DNA of 64,000 nucleotides, from assembly GCA_015200025.1 (NCBI GenBank), contig CP054186.1:1736001-1800000 (forward strand), written 5' to 3'. Below the pieces are notes generated by a model. It was not told where the DNA came from. It saw only the letters and a list, made by a program, of their open reading frames with translations, and did no database searches. The DNA is from Phycisphaeraceae bacterium (lineage in GTDB: Bacteria; Planctomycetota; Phycisphaerae; Phycisphaerales; UBA1924). Below, in pieces: positions 18,195 through 27,741 of this stretch; positions within the stretch are counted from its first letter, which is position 1; every line of letters begins with the position of its first letter. Made by a program: the position numbers and the translations under genes.

Positions 18195-18247
18195 CCTCTC
18201 CCCGTTCGCTTCGAAAGGGGAGAGGTCCGGCACGCCCCGCGTGCCGG
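18195..18247. repeat. REP-like double hairpin
   Basis: Two perfect 9-bp hairpins stand side by side. CCTCTCCCC (18195-18203) pairs with GGGGAGAGG (18217-18225), and CCGGCACGC (18227-18235) pairs with GCGTGCCGG (18239-18247). The layout resembles dispersed extragenic palindromes of the 'ctctcccc...ggggagag' type. Only one copy was noticed in this window. Confidence 0.55.
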
Positions 18248-18306
18248 GGTGAGGGGTCGTCGGCCTCAATCTTGATACAACCCCGGCTGGCCTCTTCCCG
18301 ATCGTG

Positions 18307-18315
18307 TGTTATATT
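18307..18315 (+). promoter_or_regulatory. Candidate extended -10 promoter
   Basis: TGTTATATT carries TG one base before the hexamer TATATT (18310-18315), an extended -10 element. It lies 18 bp before the ATG at 18333, with GAGAGG (18322-18327) as ribosome binding site. No convincing -35 is seen. Confidence 0.5.
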
Positions 18316-18332
18316 GACCGAGAGAGGTACCC

Positions 18333-20097
18333 ATGCGCCCACGCTCCCTCGTCACTGCATGCACGCTCGCGGCCACCCTCGCCGCCTTCGCGTCCGCTCC
18401 ACACGAACGCATCACCGGCGGGGGGGGGGGGGGGGGGGAGGGGCGGGGGGAGTAAACCACCCCCGCCGCCGTTGCCGGCCGTGACCATCAGCGCCCCCCT
18501 CCACGTCGACATCACGTTTCAGGGCAGTGCCGACGGCTGGTTTGAGCCCGCCGCAGCCGCCAGCCAAATCAACGAAAACGAACTCCTCATCATGGCCTAC
18601 GGCGGGACCTACGCCATCACCAACGACGCCGGCGCTTCATTCACCGGCGGGCGCCACTTCAACACCACCGATCCCTTCGCCGCCTGCGCCCGCGGCTCGG
18701 GCCGCATCTTCGCGGGCGGGCACAACGCGCCCAATATCCTCTACACCTACCGCGACCCCGGGGGCACGACCCTCGCCGGGCAACCCCTCTTTGGTCCTTT
18801 CCACGTCAATGACCGTCCCTCCCTCGCCATCGGGCCCGCCCCGGGCGATCCTTCCACGCTCCGCTACTACTTCACCTACAACAGCGCCCTGTTTGTTCAG
18901 CCCGTTCCACCCGCCACGCCAACCTGCCGCGCCGGCGGCATCGGCGCGATCCACACCGCCGCCACCGACACGCCCCTGGTCGCCTCGCCCAACCCCTGGT
19001 CCACCGTTCAACTCAAGCCCGATCCACCCACCGCGTACCCGTGCGATTACGAGGGTTGGGGTGCCGCCGCCGTCGTCTGCAACAACGGCACCATCGTCGT
19101 CGCCACCGCCGACGCCATCAGTCTGGCCGATGGCACCGGCCTCTACAACAACCGCAGGCCCTTCATCCTCTACTCCCTCGACGGCGGGCAATCCTGGAAC
19201 CCTTCCGCGTTCCCTCCGATCGTGCTCGAAGGGACACCACCGATCAACATCACACGCCGCGGCGGGACCAGTTCCGACCCCGGCGACACGCCCTTCGGCA
19301 TCGACAAACGCACCAACTCACCCTCCATCGCCATCGACCGCTCCGTCGAGCCCAACATCGTCTACGTCGCGTTCTATGGCCGGGCGGCCGGCGTCGAGGG
19401 CCTCGACACCGACGACCGCAACGCCGACATCTACATCTTCCGCGGCACGGACAACGGCACCGTTTGGGGGAATACAGCCGGCGAGCATTTCATCCAAGTC
19501 ACCGACACCGCGTTGGGCATCCCCGCCGGGCAGATCACCCAGGTCGGGCCCGACCAGGTCGCCCCCGCACTCGCCGTCGATTGCTCGGGCGCCCTCTGCC
19601 TGACGTTCTACGACAACCGCCACGACACCGCCGCGCCCGCCTATCAGAACAATGGCGTCGACGTCTATTTCCTCCGCCTCGCCTGGCCTTCCGCCGGGCC
19701 GTGGTCCGTCCTCAACCAGGCCCGCCTCACCCAGCACACCTTCCCCATCCCGGGCAGCACGGGCATTCCCGGCGCAGCCCTCAGCGATTTCTACCACCTA
19801 CCCGTCGCGGGCGAATCCCAGCGTCGCCTCTACCCCGTCTACATCGCCCGCGAGCCAGACGGGCAGGGCGGCTGGACCCAGCGCCGCCTCTTCACCCACC
19901 GCGTCACCATCAACCTCTGCCCCTCGGGCCCCGCCGGGATGGTCTTCGATCCCGAGCACCACGCCGACGAACTCGTCGGCTATATCCTCGACGACGACCG
20001 CCGCGGCGACCTCAACGCCGACGACTGGACCGACCTTGGCGACCTCGAACTCCTCGAATACTGGCTGTCCAACCCCGACCCGAGGGCCGACCGATGA
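18333..20097 (+). CDS. Secreted sialidase/BNR-like protein interrupted by a poly-G frameshift
   Basis: The ATG at 18333, with GAGAGG upstream, opens a good signal peptide (MRPRSLVTACTLAATLAAFASA), but this frame runs through a 19-G tract (18420-18438) and stops at TAA 18453-18455. Removing one G, or adding two, joins it to the long body frame that continues to 20097. The body (~545 residues) has BNR/sialidase-like features such as YSLDGGQSWNP, FTYNSALF and LTFYDNRHDTA, and an EF-hand/dockerin-like end (GDLNADDWTDLGDLELLEYW). Either the tract is a sequencing error or the gene is phase-variable. The body frame alone would start without a signal peptide (GTG 18304 or 18481). It is coupled to the next gene by an ATGA overlap. 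Confidence 0.75.
18420..18438. repeat. 19-base G homopolymer inside the coding region
   Basis: It lies directly after the codons for the signal peptide and puts the secretion signal and the mature protein in different frames. It is the longest mononucleotide run noticed in the window. Confidence 0.9.
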
Positions 20098-21236
20098 AGC
20101 GCCATCCGCCCCTTGCCGCCCTCGTCGCGGGTGTCTCCGCCGCCGCGGCCATCGCCACGCCCGCCCACGCCCAATGGCGCGCCGTCGTTCTCCATCCGCC
20201 GGGCCTCTACGCCTCCTCCGCCCTCGCCTCGGGCGGCGCGTCGCAGGCCGGGTACGTATTTTATTCTTCTCAGAGTGAAGCCGTCCCCGTGGTGTGGAGC
20301 GAGGATGGGGTGAACCATTCGTCTCTCTTGCCCCCCGGATGGGATTATGGCCGGGTGTTCGGCGCCTCCGGGAACCGCCAGGTCGGCACCATCAACGGGT
20401 TCACGACCTCCCGCGCCGCCATGTGGCACGGCACCGCCGAGTCCTTCGTAGAGCTCAACGTTGTTCATCCGAACTATGGCTCAACTCAAGCCCGATCCAC
20501 CGCCGGCAATCAGGTCGTCGGCGAATCATACTTTCGCCCCACGGGCACACAGCGCGCGATCCTCTGGGACGCCACCACCCTCGCCTGGACCGACCTCAAC
20601 CCGGTAGGTGCACAGGCATCACTCGCCGTCGCCACCGACGGCCTCCGCCAGGGCGGCCGCGTCAGATCCACCGGCCAATCCGAGTTCCGCGCCGCCCTCT
20701 GGTTCGGGTCCGCCGCCTCCTACGTCGACCTCCACCCCCCCGGGTACGTCCGGTCCCAGGTCAATGGCCTCGGCGCCGACGGCGGGGGCGCCCAGGTCGG
20801 CTCCATCCAGGTCGCCGGCCAGACCGCACGCCCCGTCGTCTGGCGCGGCACCATGCAGTCCCTGGTCGACCTCACCCCCACCGCCCCGGGCGTCCGCAAC
20901 GCCGAGGTCTTCGCCACCACCGGCCTCGTCCACGCCGGGCACGCCGTCTTCCAAACCACCGGCCTCAACGCCGTCCTCTGGCTCGCCGACGACCCCAACT
21001 CCCTCGTCAACCTCCACCGGTTCCTCGGTGCAGGCTGGACCTCCTCCACCGTCGCCGCCATCACCCGCGTCGACGACACCCTCTACGTCGCCGGCCGCGC
21101 CACCCGCGCCAACCACCCCCGCGAGATGGCCGTCTCCTGGGTCATCCGCAACGTCCCCGCCCCAGGGACCCTCGCCCCACTCCTCGCCGGCGCCGCCCTC
21201 CTCGCCCAAAGACGTCGACGCGGCTCGCCTTACTGA
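20094..21236 (+). CDS. Secreted repeat protein with PEP-CTERM-like tail
   Basis: The 380-residue protein has a signal peptide ([21 protein letters not shown]) and about six repeats of roughly 50 residues with the theme AALWxGxxxSxVDLxPxG (for example [19 protein letters not shown]), likely a beta-propeller of the HAF-repeat kind. The end [23 protein letters not shown] matches the PEP-CTERM sorting layout: VP-x-P motif, hydrophobic helix, basic cluster. PEP-CTERM proteins are processed by exosortase; none is in this window. The start overlaps the previous stop (ATGA), so the two are co-translated. The stop overlaps the convergent gmd stop by 7 bp. Confidence 0.8.
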   Translation: MKRHPPLAALVAGVSAAAAIATPAHAQWRAVVLHPPGLYASSALASGGASQAGYVFYSSQSEAVPVVWSEDGVNHSSLLPPGWDYGRVFGASGNRQVGTINGFTTSRAAMWHGTAESFVELNVVHPNYGSTQARSTAGNQVVGESYFRPTGTQRAILWDATTLAWTDLNPVGAQASLAVATDGLRQGGRVRSTGQSEFRAALWFGSAASYVDLHPPGYVRSQVNGLGADGGGAQVGSIQVAGQTARPVVWRGTMQSLVDLTPTAPGVRNAEVFATTGLVHAGHAVFQTTGLNAVLWLADDPNSLVNLHRFLGAGWTSSTVAAITRVDDTLYVAGRATRANHPREMAVSWVIRNVPAPGTLAPLLAGAALLAQRRRRGSPY

Positions 21237-22288
21237 TCGTGCCCGGCGTACTCGGGGAGTTTGTGCCCCGCGTCGCGCAGCGTCTTCTCACGTCGCGCCA
21301 GCTCCATGTCGTGCTCGACCATCATCGCCGCCAGCTGCTCGACCGTCGTCGTCGGCACCCACCCGAGCTTCTGCTTGGCCTTCGTCGGGTCGCCCAGCAG
21401 CAGGTCCACTTCGGCCGGACGAAGGTACCGCTGGTCGAACGCCACAAAGTCCTTGTAGTCCAGCCCGGCGTGCTGGAACGACAACTCGCAGAACTCGCGC
21501 ACGCTGATCGTCTTCCCCGTCGCGATCACGTAATCGTCGGGCTTCTCCTGCTGCAGCATCATCCACATCATCTTCACGTAGTCGCCCGCGTAGCCCCAGT
21601 CACGCTTGCTCTCGAGGTTGCCCAGGTACACCTTGTCCTGCAGGCCCAGCTTGATGCGACCCACCGCCCGCGTGATCTTCCGCGTCACGAACGTCTCGCC
21701 GCGCCGCGGGCTCTCGTGGTTGAACAGGATCCCGCACGAGGCGTGCAGCCCGTACGACTCCCGATAGTTCACCGTCGCCCAGTGCGCCATCACCTTCGCG
21801 CACGCGTACGGCGACCTCGGGTAGAACGGCGTCGTCTCCTTCTGCGGCGTCTCCATCACCTTCCCGTACTGCTCCGAGCTGCTCGCCTGGTAATACCGCA
21901 CCGGCTGCCCCGACTCCTGCTGGAACTCCCGCACCGCCTCCAGAAGCCTCAGCGTCCCCATCGCCACCGTGTCCGCCGTGTACAGCGGCATGTCGAACGA
22001 CACCCGCACGTGCGACTGCGCCCCGAGGTTGTACACCTCGTGCGGCCTCACCTGCTGGAGCAGCTTCGCCAGCCCGTTCGCGTCGCACAGATCCCCGTAG
22101 TGCAGCTTGAGCTTCCCGCCCTTGACGTGCGGGTCCAGATAAATATGGTCGATCCGCCCCGTGTTGAACGACGACGACCGCCGGATGATCCCGTGGACCT
22201 CGTACCCCTTGTCGACCAGAAACTCGGCGAGGTACGAGCCGTCTTGTCCCGTGATGCCGGTGATCAGTGCGCGACGGTTGGTGGACAT
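21230..22288 (-). CDS. gmd: GDP-mannose 4,6-dehydratase
   Basis: The 352-residue short-chain dehydrogenase-type enzyme converts GDP-mannose to GDP-4-keto-6-deoxymannose, the precursor of fucose, rhamnose and related surface sugars. The NADP-binding GITGQDG motif is at 11-17; the catalytic Ser-Ser-Glu (SSSEQYG, Glu139) and Tyr161-xxx-Lys165 are present, with [21 protein letters not shown] near the end. The ATG at 22288 was chosen because it matches the family N-terminus and has AGGA upstream. It stands alone, without a following fucose synthase gene. Confidence 0.96.
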   Translation of the reverse strand: MSTNRRALITGITGQDGSYLAEFLVDKGYEVHGIIRRSSSFNTGRIDHIYLDPHVKGGKLKLHYGDLCDANGLAKLLQQVRPHEVYNLGAQSHVRVSFDMPLYTADTVAMGTLRLLEAVREFQQESGQPVRYYQASSSEQYGKVMETPQKETTPFYPRSPYACAKVMAHWATVNYRESYGLHASCGILFNHESPRRGETFVTRKITRAVGRIKLGLQDKVYLGNLESKRDWGYAGDYVKMMWMMLQQEKPDDYVIATGKTISVREFCELSFQHAGLDYKDFVAFDQRYLRPAEVDLLLGDPTKAKQKLGWVPTTTVEQLAAMMVEHDMELARREKTLRDAGHKLPEYAGHDQ

Positions 22289-22455
22289 TCGGTATTCCTG
22301 GATGAAAGGAAGAGACGCGGTGCGGGGGTACGAGCCGGGGTTGGCCCCGGTTCGCCCGTTCACGGGACGATAGTCCAGTATCGGAAAGAACCTCGCCGGG
22401 GTTTGGCCCGAGATGGAGGGTCATGGCGGACCACGGCCCGGGTAGGATGGCGCCG

Positions 22456-24546
22456 ATGAATCCTGCGCGTTCAGCAACCGGACGCCGGGCGGGGGGAGCG
22501 CACGCCGTGGCACGGGCCGGGGTGGTGGCCGGGCTGGTGGCCGGGTGGGCGGCCGGGTGGGCGGGCGCGGTTGTTGCGCCCGCCGGGGTCGCAACCGCGG
22601 ACGACGGCGCGGTGCCCCGCCTGATCGACCGCGAGGATTACGCCGACCGCCTCCGCGCGATGTGGCTGGGCCAGTGCATCGCCAACTGGACGGGGCTCCG
22701 GACCGAGGGGCGTCGGATCAACCCCCCGTTCTACACCGACGCCGACTGGGGCCAGTCGCCCGACGGGTTCCTGATCGATTTCGTGCTCAACCAGAACCCC
22801 TGGCTGGCGGACGACGACACCGACATCGAGTACGTCTGGGTCCATGCGCTCGCGACGCAGGGCGGGACGGCGCTCTCGGGCGCGCAGATCGCCTCCGCGT
22901 GGGTCGAGCACGTCAACCGGTTCATCTGGGTCAGCAACGCCAAGGCCAGGGCGCTGATGTCGCGCGGGGTGACCCCGCCGGCGACGGGGATCCTGACCGT
23001 CAACGACCAGTCGCTCATGATCGACGCGCAACTGACGACGGAGGTCTTCGGGCTCCTGTGCCCGGGCATGCCCGATCGTGCGCTGGCGCTGGCCGACCTC
23101 CCGATCCGGACCACCGCGAGCGGGTACGCGGCCCACGCCTCGCAGTTTTTCGCCGTGCTCTACGCCCTGGCCCCCGTCGCCCCGAAAGACCTGACCGGGG
23201 CGCCGCGGATGCGCTGGCTCTACGACGAGGCGAGGCGGTGGGTGCCCGAGGGGTCCAAGACGGCCGGCATCGCGGATTTCGTGCTGGCCGACTTCCTCGC
23301 CAACCCGGACATCAACGACTGGGAGCGCACGCGGGACGCGGTGTACGCGCGGTACCACGGGCAGGCCGCCGCCAACGGGTTCGTGTACCGCGGGTGGTAC
23401 GAGAGCAGCGTGAACTTCGCGGCGGGGTGCATCGCGATGCTCTACGGGCAGGGCGATTACCGGCGGACGGTGCAGATCGCGACGCTCTCGGGGTGGGACA
23501 GCGACAACGCGACGGCCACGCTGGGCGGGCTGATCGGCTTCATGCTCGGGTACGACGCCCTGGTCGCGCAGTTCCCCGGTCGAACATTCAGCGACCGGTT
23601 CGACATCCTGCGCACGAGGGACAACCTGCCCGATTACCTGCCCGGCGACGCGCAGGCGCAGGACACCCTCACGCTCTGGGCCCATCGGATGCTCCCGATC
23701 ATCGACCGCCAGGTCGCGCACGCCGGGGGGAGATCGCCCACGCCCAACGGGCCGGCGGCGTGGCTCCTGCCCCCTCCGGTGCGCCTTGGTCCCGGGGGAG
23801 ATCAGTTGCTCCACAGCCCGACCCGGGCCGAAATGGACCGCAGCGCGACGATGCGTGTGAAGCGGGCCGGCGGGGTCGTCACGGGCTCGTCGAGCGTCGT
23901 GTCGAGCCCCCCCGGCGGGCAGGGCGCGGTGGGCAACCCCGTCGTCCTGGCGAATGGGCTCGAGCACGATTTCACCGGGCGCGAGGTCCTCACCTCCGGC
24001 GAGCGGGCGTTCTACTCGTCGCAGGGCGCCTCCCCGCCCGGGGGCGTCGTGACGCTCACCGTCGCGTACGACCGGCCCGTCGAGGTCCACACCGTCCGGT
24101 TCATCGAGGGCGACCATGTCTCGGGCGGCGGGTGGTGGGTCGGCGTGCCCGAGATCGAGGTCCGCGTCGGGGGCGTCTGGGTCGCCCCGCCGGGCGGGGT
24201 GGCGTCGCACACCGCGCTCGACCCGGCGGTCCCGTTCCAGATTCTCGATTTCGTCCTCGCCTCGCCCGTGCAGGCGACCGGGGTCCGGATCCGTGGCGTC
24301 GCGGGCGGGGCGCTCACGTTCGTGACCTGCGCGGAACTCGACGCCCTCTCGGCGTCCGAGACGCTCCCGCGGTCCACCTTCGACCTCAACGGGGACGGGG
24401 TCGTCGACGTGGACGATCTGCACCGCTTTCATACCCACCCCGTGGACCTCGACGGCGACGGGGCCGTCACGCCCGCGGACCGGCGGTACCTGGTGAACGC
24501 CGTCCGCTGGGAAGAACCCGAGTCCAACGCGGCGGATCGCCGATAG
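22456..24546 (+). CDS. Secreted ADP-ribosylglycohydrolase-like protein with dockerin-type C-terminus
   Basis: The 696-residue protein has an N-terminal signal peptide (hydrophobic 20-48) and an ADP-ribosylglycohydrolase fold from about residue 60 (YADRLRAMWLGQCIANWTG). The metal-binding acidic motifs are ADDDTDIE (Asp119-121, Asp123) and GWDSDNATAT (Asp348, Asp350). A discoidin-like beta domain follows (~520-640), and two EF-hand loops (DLNGDGVVDVDDL, DLDGDGAVTPADR) close the protein. Family enzymes cleave ADP-ribose or related ribosides. The ATG at 22456 has TAGGA 8 bp upstream. The next gene starts 10 bp downstream, implying an operon. Confidence 0.82.
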   Translation: MNPARSATGRRAGGAHAVARAGVVAGLVAGWAAGWAGAVVAPAGVATADDGAVPRLIDREDYADRLRAMWLGQCIANWTGLRTEGRRINPPFYTDADWGQSPDGFLIDFVLNQNPWLADDDTDIEYVWVHALATQGGTALSGAQIASAWVEHVNRFIWVSNAKARALMSRGVTPPATGILTVNDQSLMIDAQLTTEVFGLLCPGMPDRALALADLPIRTTASGYAAHASQFFAVLYALAPVAPKDLTGAPRMRWLYDEARRWVPEGSKTAGIADFVLADFLANPDINDWERTRDAVYARYHGQAAANGFVYRGWYESSVNFAAGCIAMLYGQGDYRRTVQIATLSGWDSDNATATLGGLIGFMLGYDALVAQFPGRTFSDRFDILRTRDNLPDYLPGDAQAQDTLTLWAHRMLPIIDRQVAHAGGRSPTPNGPAAWLLPPPVRLGPGGDQLLHSPTRAEMDRSATMRVKRAGGVVTGSSSVVSSPPGGQGAVGNPVVLANGLEHDFTGREVLTSGERAFYSSQGASPPGGVVTLTVAYDRPVEVHTVRFIEGDHVSGGGWWVGVPEIEVRVGGVWVAPPGGVASHTALDPAVPFQILDFVLASPVQATGVRIRGVAGGALTFVTCAELDALSASETLPRSTFDLNGDGVVDVDDLHRFHTHPVDLDGDGAVTPADRRYLVNAVRWEEPESNAADRR

Positions 24547-24556
24547 TCTTCCGCGC

Positions 24557-25525
24557 GTGAACCACTCCACCGGACCCACCCAGCCCCCCCGTCCCCGCCC
24601 CGACCGCCGGAGCGCCTGGACGCTCCTGAGGCCCCGGCAGTGGGCCAAGAGCGTGTTCGTGCTGGTGGGGCCGGTGTACGGGCTGACCGAGCCGGGGCGC
24701 ACGGCGGCGGAGGTCCTGCCTGGCGCGCTCGCGGCGGCGGCCGCCTTCGCGCTGGTCTCGAGCGCCTGCTACATCTTCAACGACATCCTCGATGCGCCCA
24801 GGGACCGGCTCCACCCGCGCAAGAAGCACCGCCCGATCGCCAGCGGCGCCGTCGCCCCCGGTCCCGCGTGGGGGATCGCCGCCTCGTGCTTCGCCGCGGG
24901 CCTGGCGGTCGTGGTCGCGATGGGGGCGGCGTGGGGGTGGTCCGCGGCGTGGTGGACGCTGGCGTGCCTCCTCGCGTACGCGGGGAACGTCACGCTCTAC
25001 TCGCTCGTGCTCAAGCACGTCGTGATGGCCGACGTGATCTCCCTCTCGATGGGGTTCGTGCTCCGCGTGCTGGGCGGGTGCGCGGCGGCGGGGATCCCGC
25101 CGACGACGTACCTGCTCAACGTGGTGTTTTTCCTGGCGATGTTCCTGAGTTTCTGCAAGAGGCTGGGCGAACGGCGTGTCATGGCCCGCGCCGGGGGCGA
25201 TGCCCACCAGGTCCGCGCCGTCCAGCAGGCGTACACCGACGACCTGCTCCGCATGAGCGTGGTGGTGACCGCGGTGGCGACGCTGGCGACGTACGCCGGG
25301 TACATCCAGGCCCACGAGGCCGAGTACTTCCACGGGTTCAACGTGCTGTGGCTGACGATCATCCCCGCGACCTACGGGCTGCTCCGGGCGATCGTGCTGG
25401 TCGAGCGCGGGGATTACGACGACCCGACGGAGCTGGCGAGCCGGGATTGGCAGATGCAGGCGGCGGTGGTGGTGTTCGGGGCGGTGGCCGCCGCCGTCGT
25501 GCTCTGGGGACGGACTCCCGGGTAA
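24557..25525 (+). CDS. UbiA-family decaprenyl-phosphate phosphoribosyltransferase-like enzyme
   Basis: The 322-residue polytopic membrane protein has about eight hydrophobic segments. LRPRQWAKSVFVLVGPVYG and the motif NDILDAPRDRLHPRKKHRPIASG (Asn75, Asp76, Asp79, Asp83) are characteristic of the DPPR synthase (Rv3806c/UbiA) branch, which transfers 5-phosphoribose from PRPP to polyprenyl phosphate. The second aspartate region is weaker. In mycobacteria this feeds cell-wall arabinan; the destination here is unknown. A GTG at 24557 starts the gene 10 bp after the glycohydrolase-like gene. Confidence 0.86.
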   Translation: MNHSTGPTQPPRPRPDRRSAWTLLRPRQWAKSVFVLVGPVYGLTEPGRTAAEVLPGALAAAAAFALVSSACYIFNDILDAPRDRLHPRKKHRPIASGAVAPGPAWGIAASCFAAGLAVVVAMGAAWGWSAAWWTLACLLAYAGNVTLYSLVLKHVVMADVISLSMGFVLRVLGGCAAAGIPPTTYLLNVVFFLAMFLSFCKRLGERRVMARAGGDAHQVRAVQQAYTDDLLRMSVVVTAVATLATYAGYIQAHEAEYFHGFNVLWLTIIPATYGLLRAIVLVERGDYDDPTELASRDWQMQAAVVVFGAVAAAVVLWGRTPG

Positions 25526-25618
25526 CGGCCCCGGGCGGGCCCCCGAACCGGGCCCGCACGGGCCCGGGTGGGGTGTGCGTGGGGCATCGGGGCGGGGTGT
25601 CGCGGCGTATGGTTGGGC

Positions 25619-26182
25619 ATGGGACTCGAATCTGCACTCCCCGTCGACTCGGTTCTGACGACGCAGCTGCGCCGGGTGATCAATTGGAGCCGGAGGAGCA
25701 GCCTCTGGCCTATGCCCTTCGCGACCGCGTGCTGCGGGATCGAGCTGATGGCGACGGCCTGCAGCCGTTACGACCTGGCCCGGTTCGGGGCCGAGGTCAT
25801 GCGGTTCAGCCCGAGGCAAGCGGACCTGATGATCGTGGCGGGGCGGATCGGGATCAAGATGCTCCCGGTGCTCCAGCGGATCTATCAGCAGATGGCCGAG
25901 CCCAAGTGGGTGATCTCGATGGGGGCGTGCGCGAGCACGGGCGGGGTGTTCGACACGTACGCGACGGTGCAGGGGTGCGACCAGTTCATCCCGGTCGACG
26001 TGTACGTCCCGGGGTGCCCGCCGCGTCCCGAGCAGTTGATCGAGGGGGTGATGGCGATCCAGCGTCACGTCGATCAGGAGGGGATGCCGCCCCCGGGCGG
26101 GAAGCGAGTCCCGCTGGGACTGGTGGTCCAGCCCACGCACGCCGTGCGTCCTCAGCCCGTGGGGCTGACCATCGGGACCTGA
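25619..26182 (+). CDS. nuoB: NADH-quinone oxidoreductase subunit B
   Basis: The 187-residue subunit of complex I carries the four ligands of cluster N2: the tandem Cys38-Cys39 (TACCGIE), Cys104 (GACAS) and Cys133 (VPGCPPRP). N2 passes electrons to quinone at the NuoB/NuoD interface. The ATG at 25619 gives the standard N-terminus. No nuoA or nuoC is adjacent, and nuoD lies about 33 kb away on the opposite strand, so complex I genes are dispersed. Confidence 0.96.
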   Translation: MGLESALPVDSVLTTQLRRVINWSRRSSLWPMPFATACCGIELMATACSRYDLARFGAEVMRFSPRQADLMIVAGRIGIKMLPVLQRIYQQMAEPKWVISMGACASTGGVFDTYATVQGCDQFIPVDVYVPGCPPRPEQLIEGVMAIQRHVDQEGMPPPGGKRVPLGLVVQPTHAVRPQPVGLTIGT

Positions 26183-26230
26183 CGCCACGGCGCCCCGGCC
26201 CTTTCCGCCGCGCCGGATGAGGGTGCGCAT

Positions 26231-26281
26231 GGGGGGATGTGTGGGTCGTGGGGGTGGTGGGGATGGTGGGGGTGGTGGGGG
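26231..26281. repeat. G-rich tract with repeated GGTGGGG units
   Basis: The region has at least six runs of three or more G separated by one to three bases, enough for a G-quadruplex on the plus strand. It lies between nuoB and the promoter of the beta-helix gene. Confidence 0.5.
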
Positions 26282-26325
26282 CGTCGGACGACCGAGAATC
26301 TCTCCGCGTTCGACGGCGGATCGTC

Positions 26326-26355
26326 TTGAACCCTCCCCGGGCCGACACGTATCGT
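26326..26355 (+). promoter_or_regulatory. Candidate sigma70-like promoter for the beta-helix gene
   Basis: TTGAAC (26326-26331) and TATCGT (26350-26355) are separated by 18 bp and lie 57 bp before the ATG at 26413. Confidence 0.55.
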
Positions 26356-26412
26356 GAACCAGCGGGATCCGCGCGTTTCGCGTGGAGGGCCCGCGGGAGC
26401 CGGGAGACGATC

Positions 26413-27711
26413 ATGAAGACGGGCGTGACGCTGTGGGCGTGTGTGGCGGGGATCCTCGCGGGCGGGGCGACCTCATTCCTGGTGACCGCGGGCCCGCTCG
26501 ATCCGCCGGCCGGGCCCGTCGCGTCGACGTACAAGACCCTGACCGAGGTCGAGCCGCGCCGGCTGATCGGGCAGCCAACCTCGTTCCCGATCGTCATCCA
26601 GTCACCCGGCTCGTATTACCTCGCGTCGAACATCGTGGGCGTTTCGGGGCAGGACGGGATCCGGATCACCGCGGACAACGTGACGTTGGACCTCAACGGG
26701 TTCACGGTCTCGGGCGTCAGCGGCAGCCGCGCGGGGATCATCTCCATCAACACTCGGACGAACGTGGTGGTCCGCAACGGCGGGGTCAATGGGTGGGGGC
26801 ACGAGGGCGTGAACCTGCTGACGGCGACGGCGTCGCGCGTCGAGGGGGTCACCTCGTACGGGAATCTCCGCGACGGGATCGCCGTGGGCAACGCCTCGGT
26901 CGTCGAGGGGTGCGTGGCGCTGAGCAACGGGACGAACGGGTTCCAGGGCTCGTCGAGCGCGTCGTTCAACCGGTGCGTCGCGCGGCTCAACGCCAACGCG
27001 GGCTTCCGCGGGACGACCAACTCGATCCTCCGCGACTGCATCGCCGACACCAACGGGACCATCGGGCAGGCCCACCACGGGTTCTTCTTCGGGAGCAACG
27101 CCGTCGTGGTCTCGTGCACGTCGCTCTCGAACCGGGCCGACGGGTTCAACCTCGGCGAGGGCTCGCAGGTCACCGCGTCGACCGCGCGGAGCAACGCCAC
27201 CGGTGGGATCGTCACCTCGGGCAACAGCGTCGTGACGCAGTGCACGGCGAGCAACAACACCGGCAGCGGGATCACCGTCGGCGAGCAGTCCCATGTGCTC
27301 AACTCCATCGCCGCGAGCAACGGGGGCGTCGGCGTCTTCTCGGGGAACGGCGCTTACATCGCGAACAATACCGCCCGCTCCAACACCCTCTCGGGGTTCA
27401 CCGTCGCCGGGTCCTCGTACGTGCTCAACAACAACAGCCTGTTCAACGGGCCGGGGGCGACGATCGGGAACGGGATCACCTCCGCCGGGAGCGACAGCCG
27501 CTACGAGGGCAACAACCTCGTCGGGAACGACTTCGGTCTCGTGCTCTCGTCGCCGGGGAACCTGATCCTGAGGAACTCCACCAGCGCCAACGGCGGTGAC
27601 GGGACGACCGATTTCTCCGAGGTCTCCACCGGGAACGCCGCGGGCGAGGCCATCGATGTCCGCACCGGCGGGAACGTCGGGAGCAACGGGAACGTCAACG
27701 TCCGCTACTAG
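26413..27711 (+). CDS. Secreted right-handed parallel beta-helix protein
   Basis: The 432-residue protein has an N-terminal signal segment (MKTGVTLWACVAGILAGGATSFLVTA). The rest shows PbH1-type coils of about 20-23 residues with stacked Asn/Ser/Val positions (for example NVTLDLNGFTVSGV, ASRVEGVTSYGNLRDGIAVG, SVVTQCTASNNTGSGITVG). The fold is shared by pectate-lyase-like enzymes and by adhesins; no catalytic Asp cluster stands out, so a binding or structural role is as likely as lyase activity. The ATG at 26413 follows GGGAG. It is convergent with another beta-helix gene. Confidence 0.82.
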   Translation: MKTGVTLWACVAGILAGGATSFLVTAGPLDPPAGPVASTYKTLTEVEPRRLIGQPTSFPIVIQSPGSYYLASNIVGVSGQDGIRITADNVTLDLNGFTVSGVSGSRAGIISINTRTNVVVRNGGVNGWGHEGVNLLTATASRVEGVTSYGNLRDGIAVGNASVVEGCVALSNGTNGFQGSSSASFNRCVARLNANAGFRGTTNSILRDCIADTNGTIGQAHHGFFFGSNAVVVSCTSLSNRADGFNLGEGSQVTASTARSNATGGIVTSGNSVVTQCTASNNTGSGITVGEQSHVLNSIAASNGGVGVFSGNGAYIANNTARSNTLSGFTVAGSSYVLNNNSLFNGPGATIGNGITSAGSDSRYEGNNLVGNDFGLVLSSPGNLILRNSTSANGGDGTTDFSEVSTGNAAGEAIDVRTGGNVGSNGNVNVRY

Positions 27712-27741
27712 GCCCGGCGCCCCGACGCCGAGAGGCCCGGA

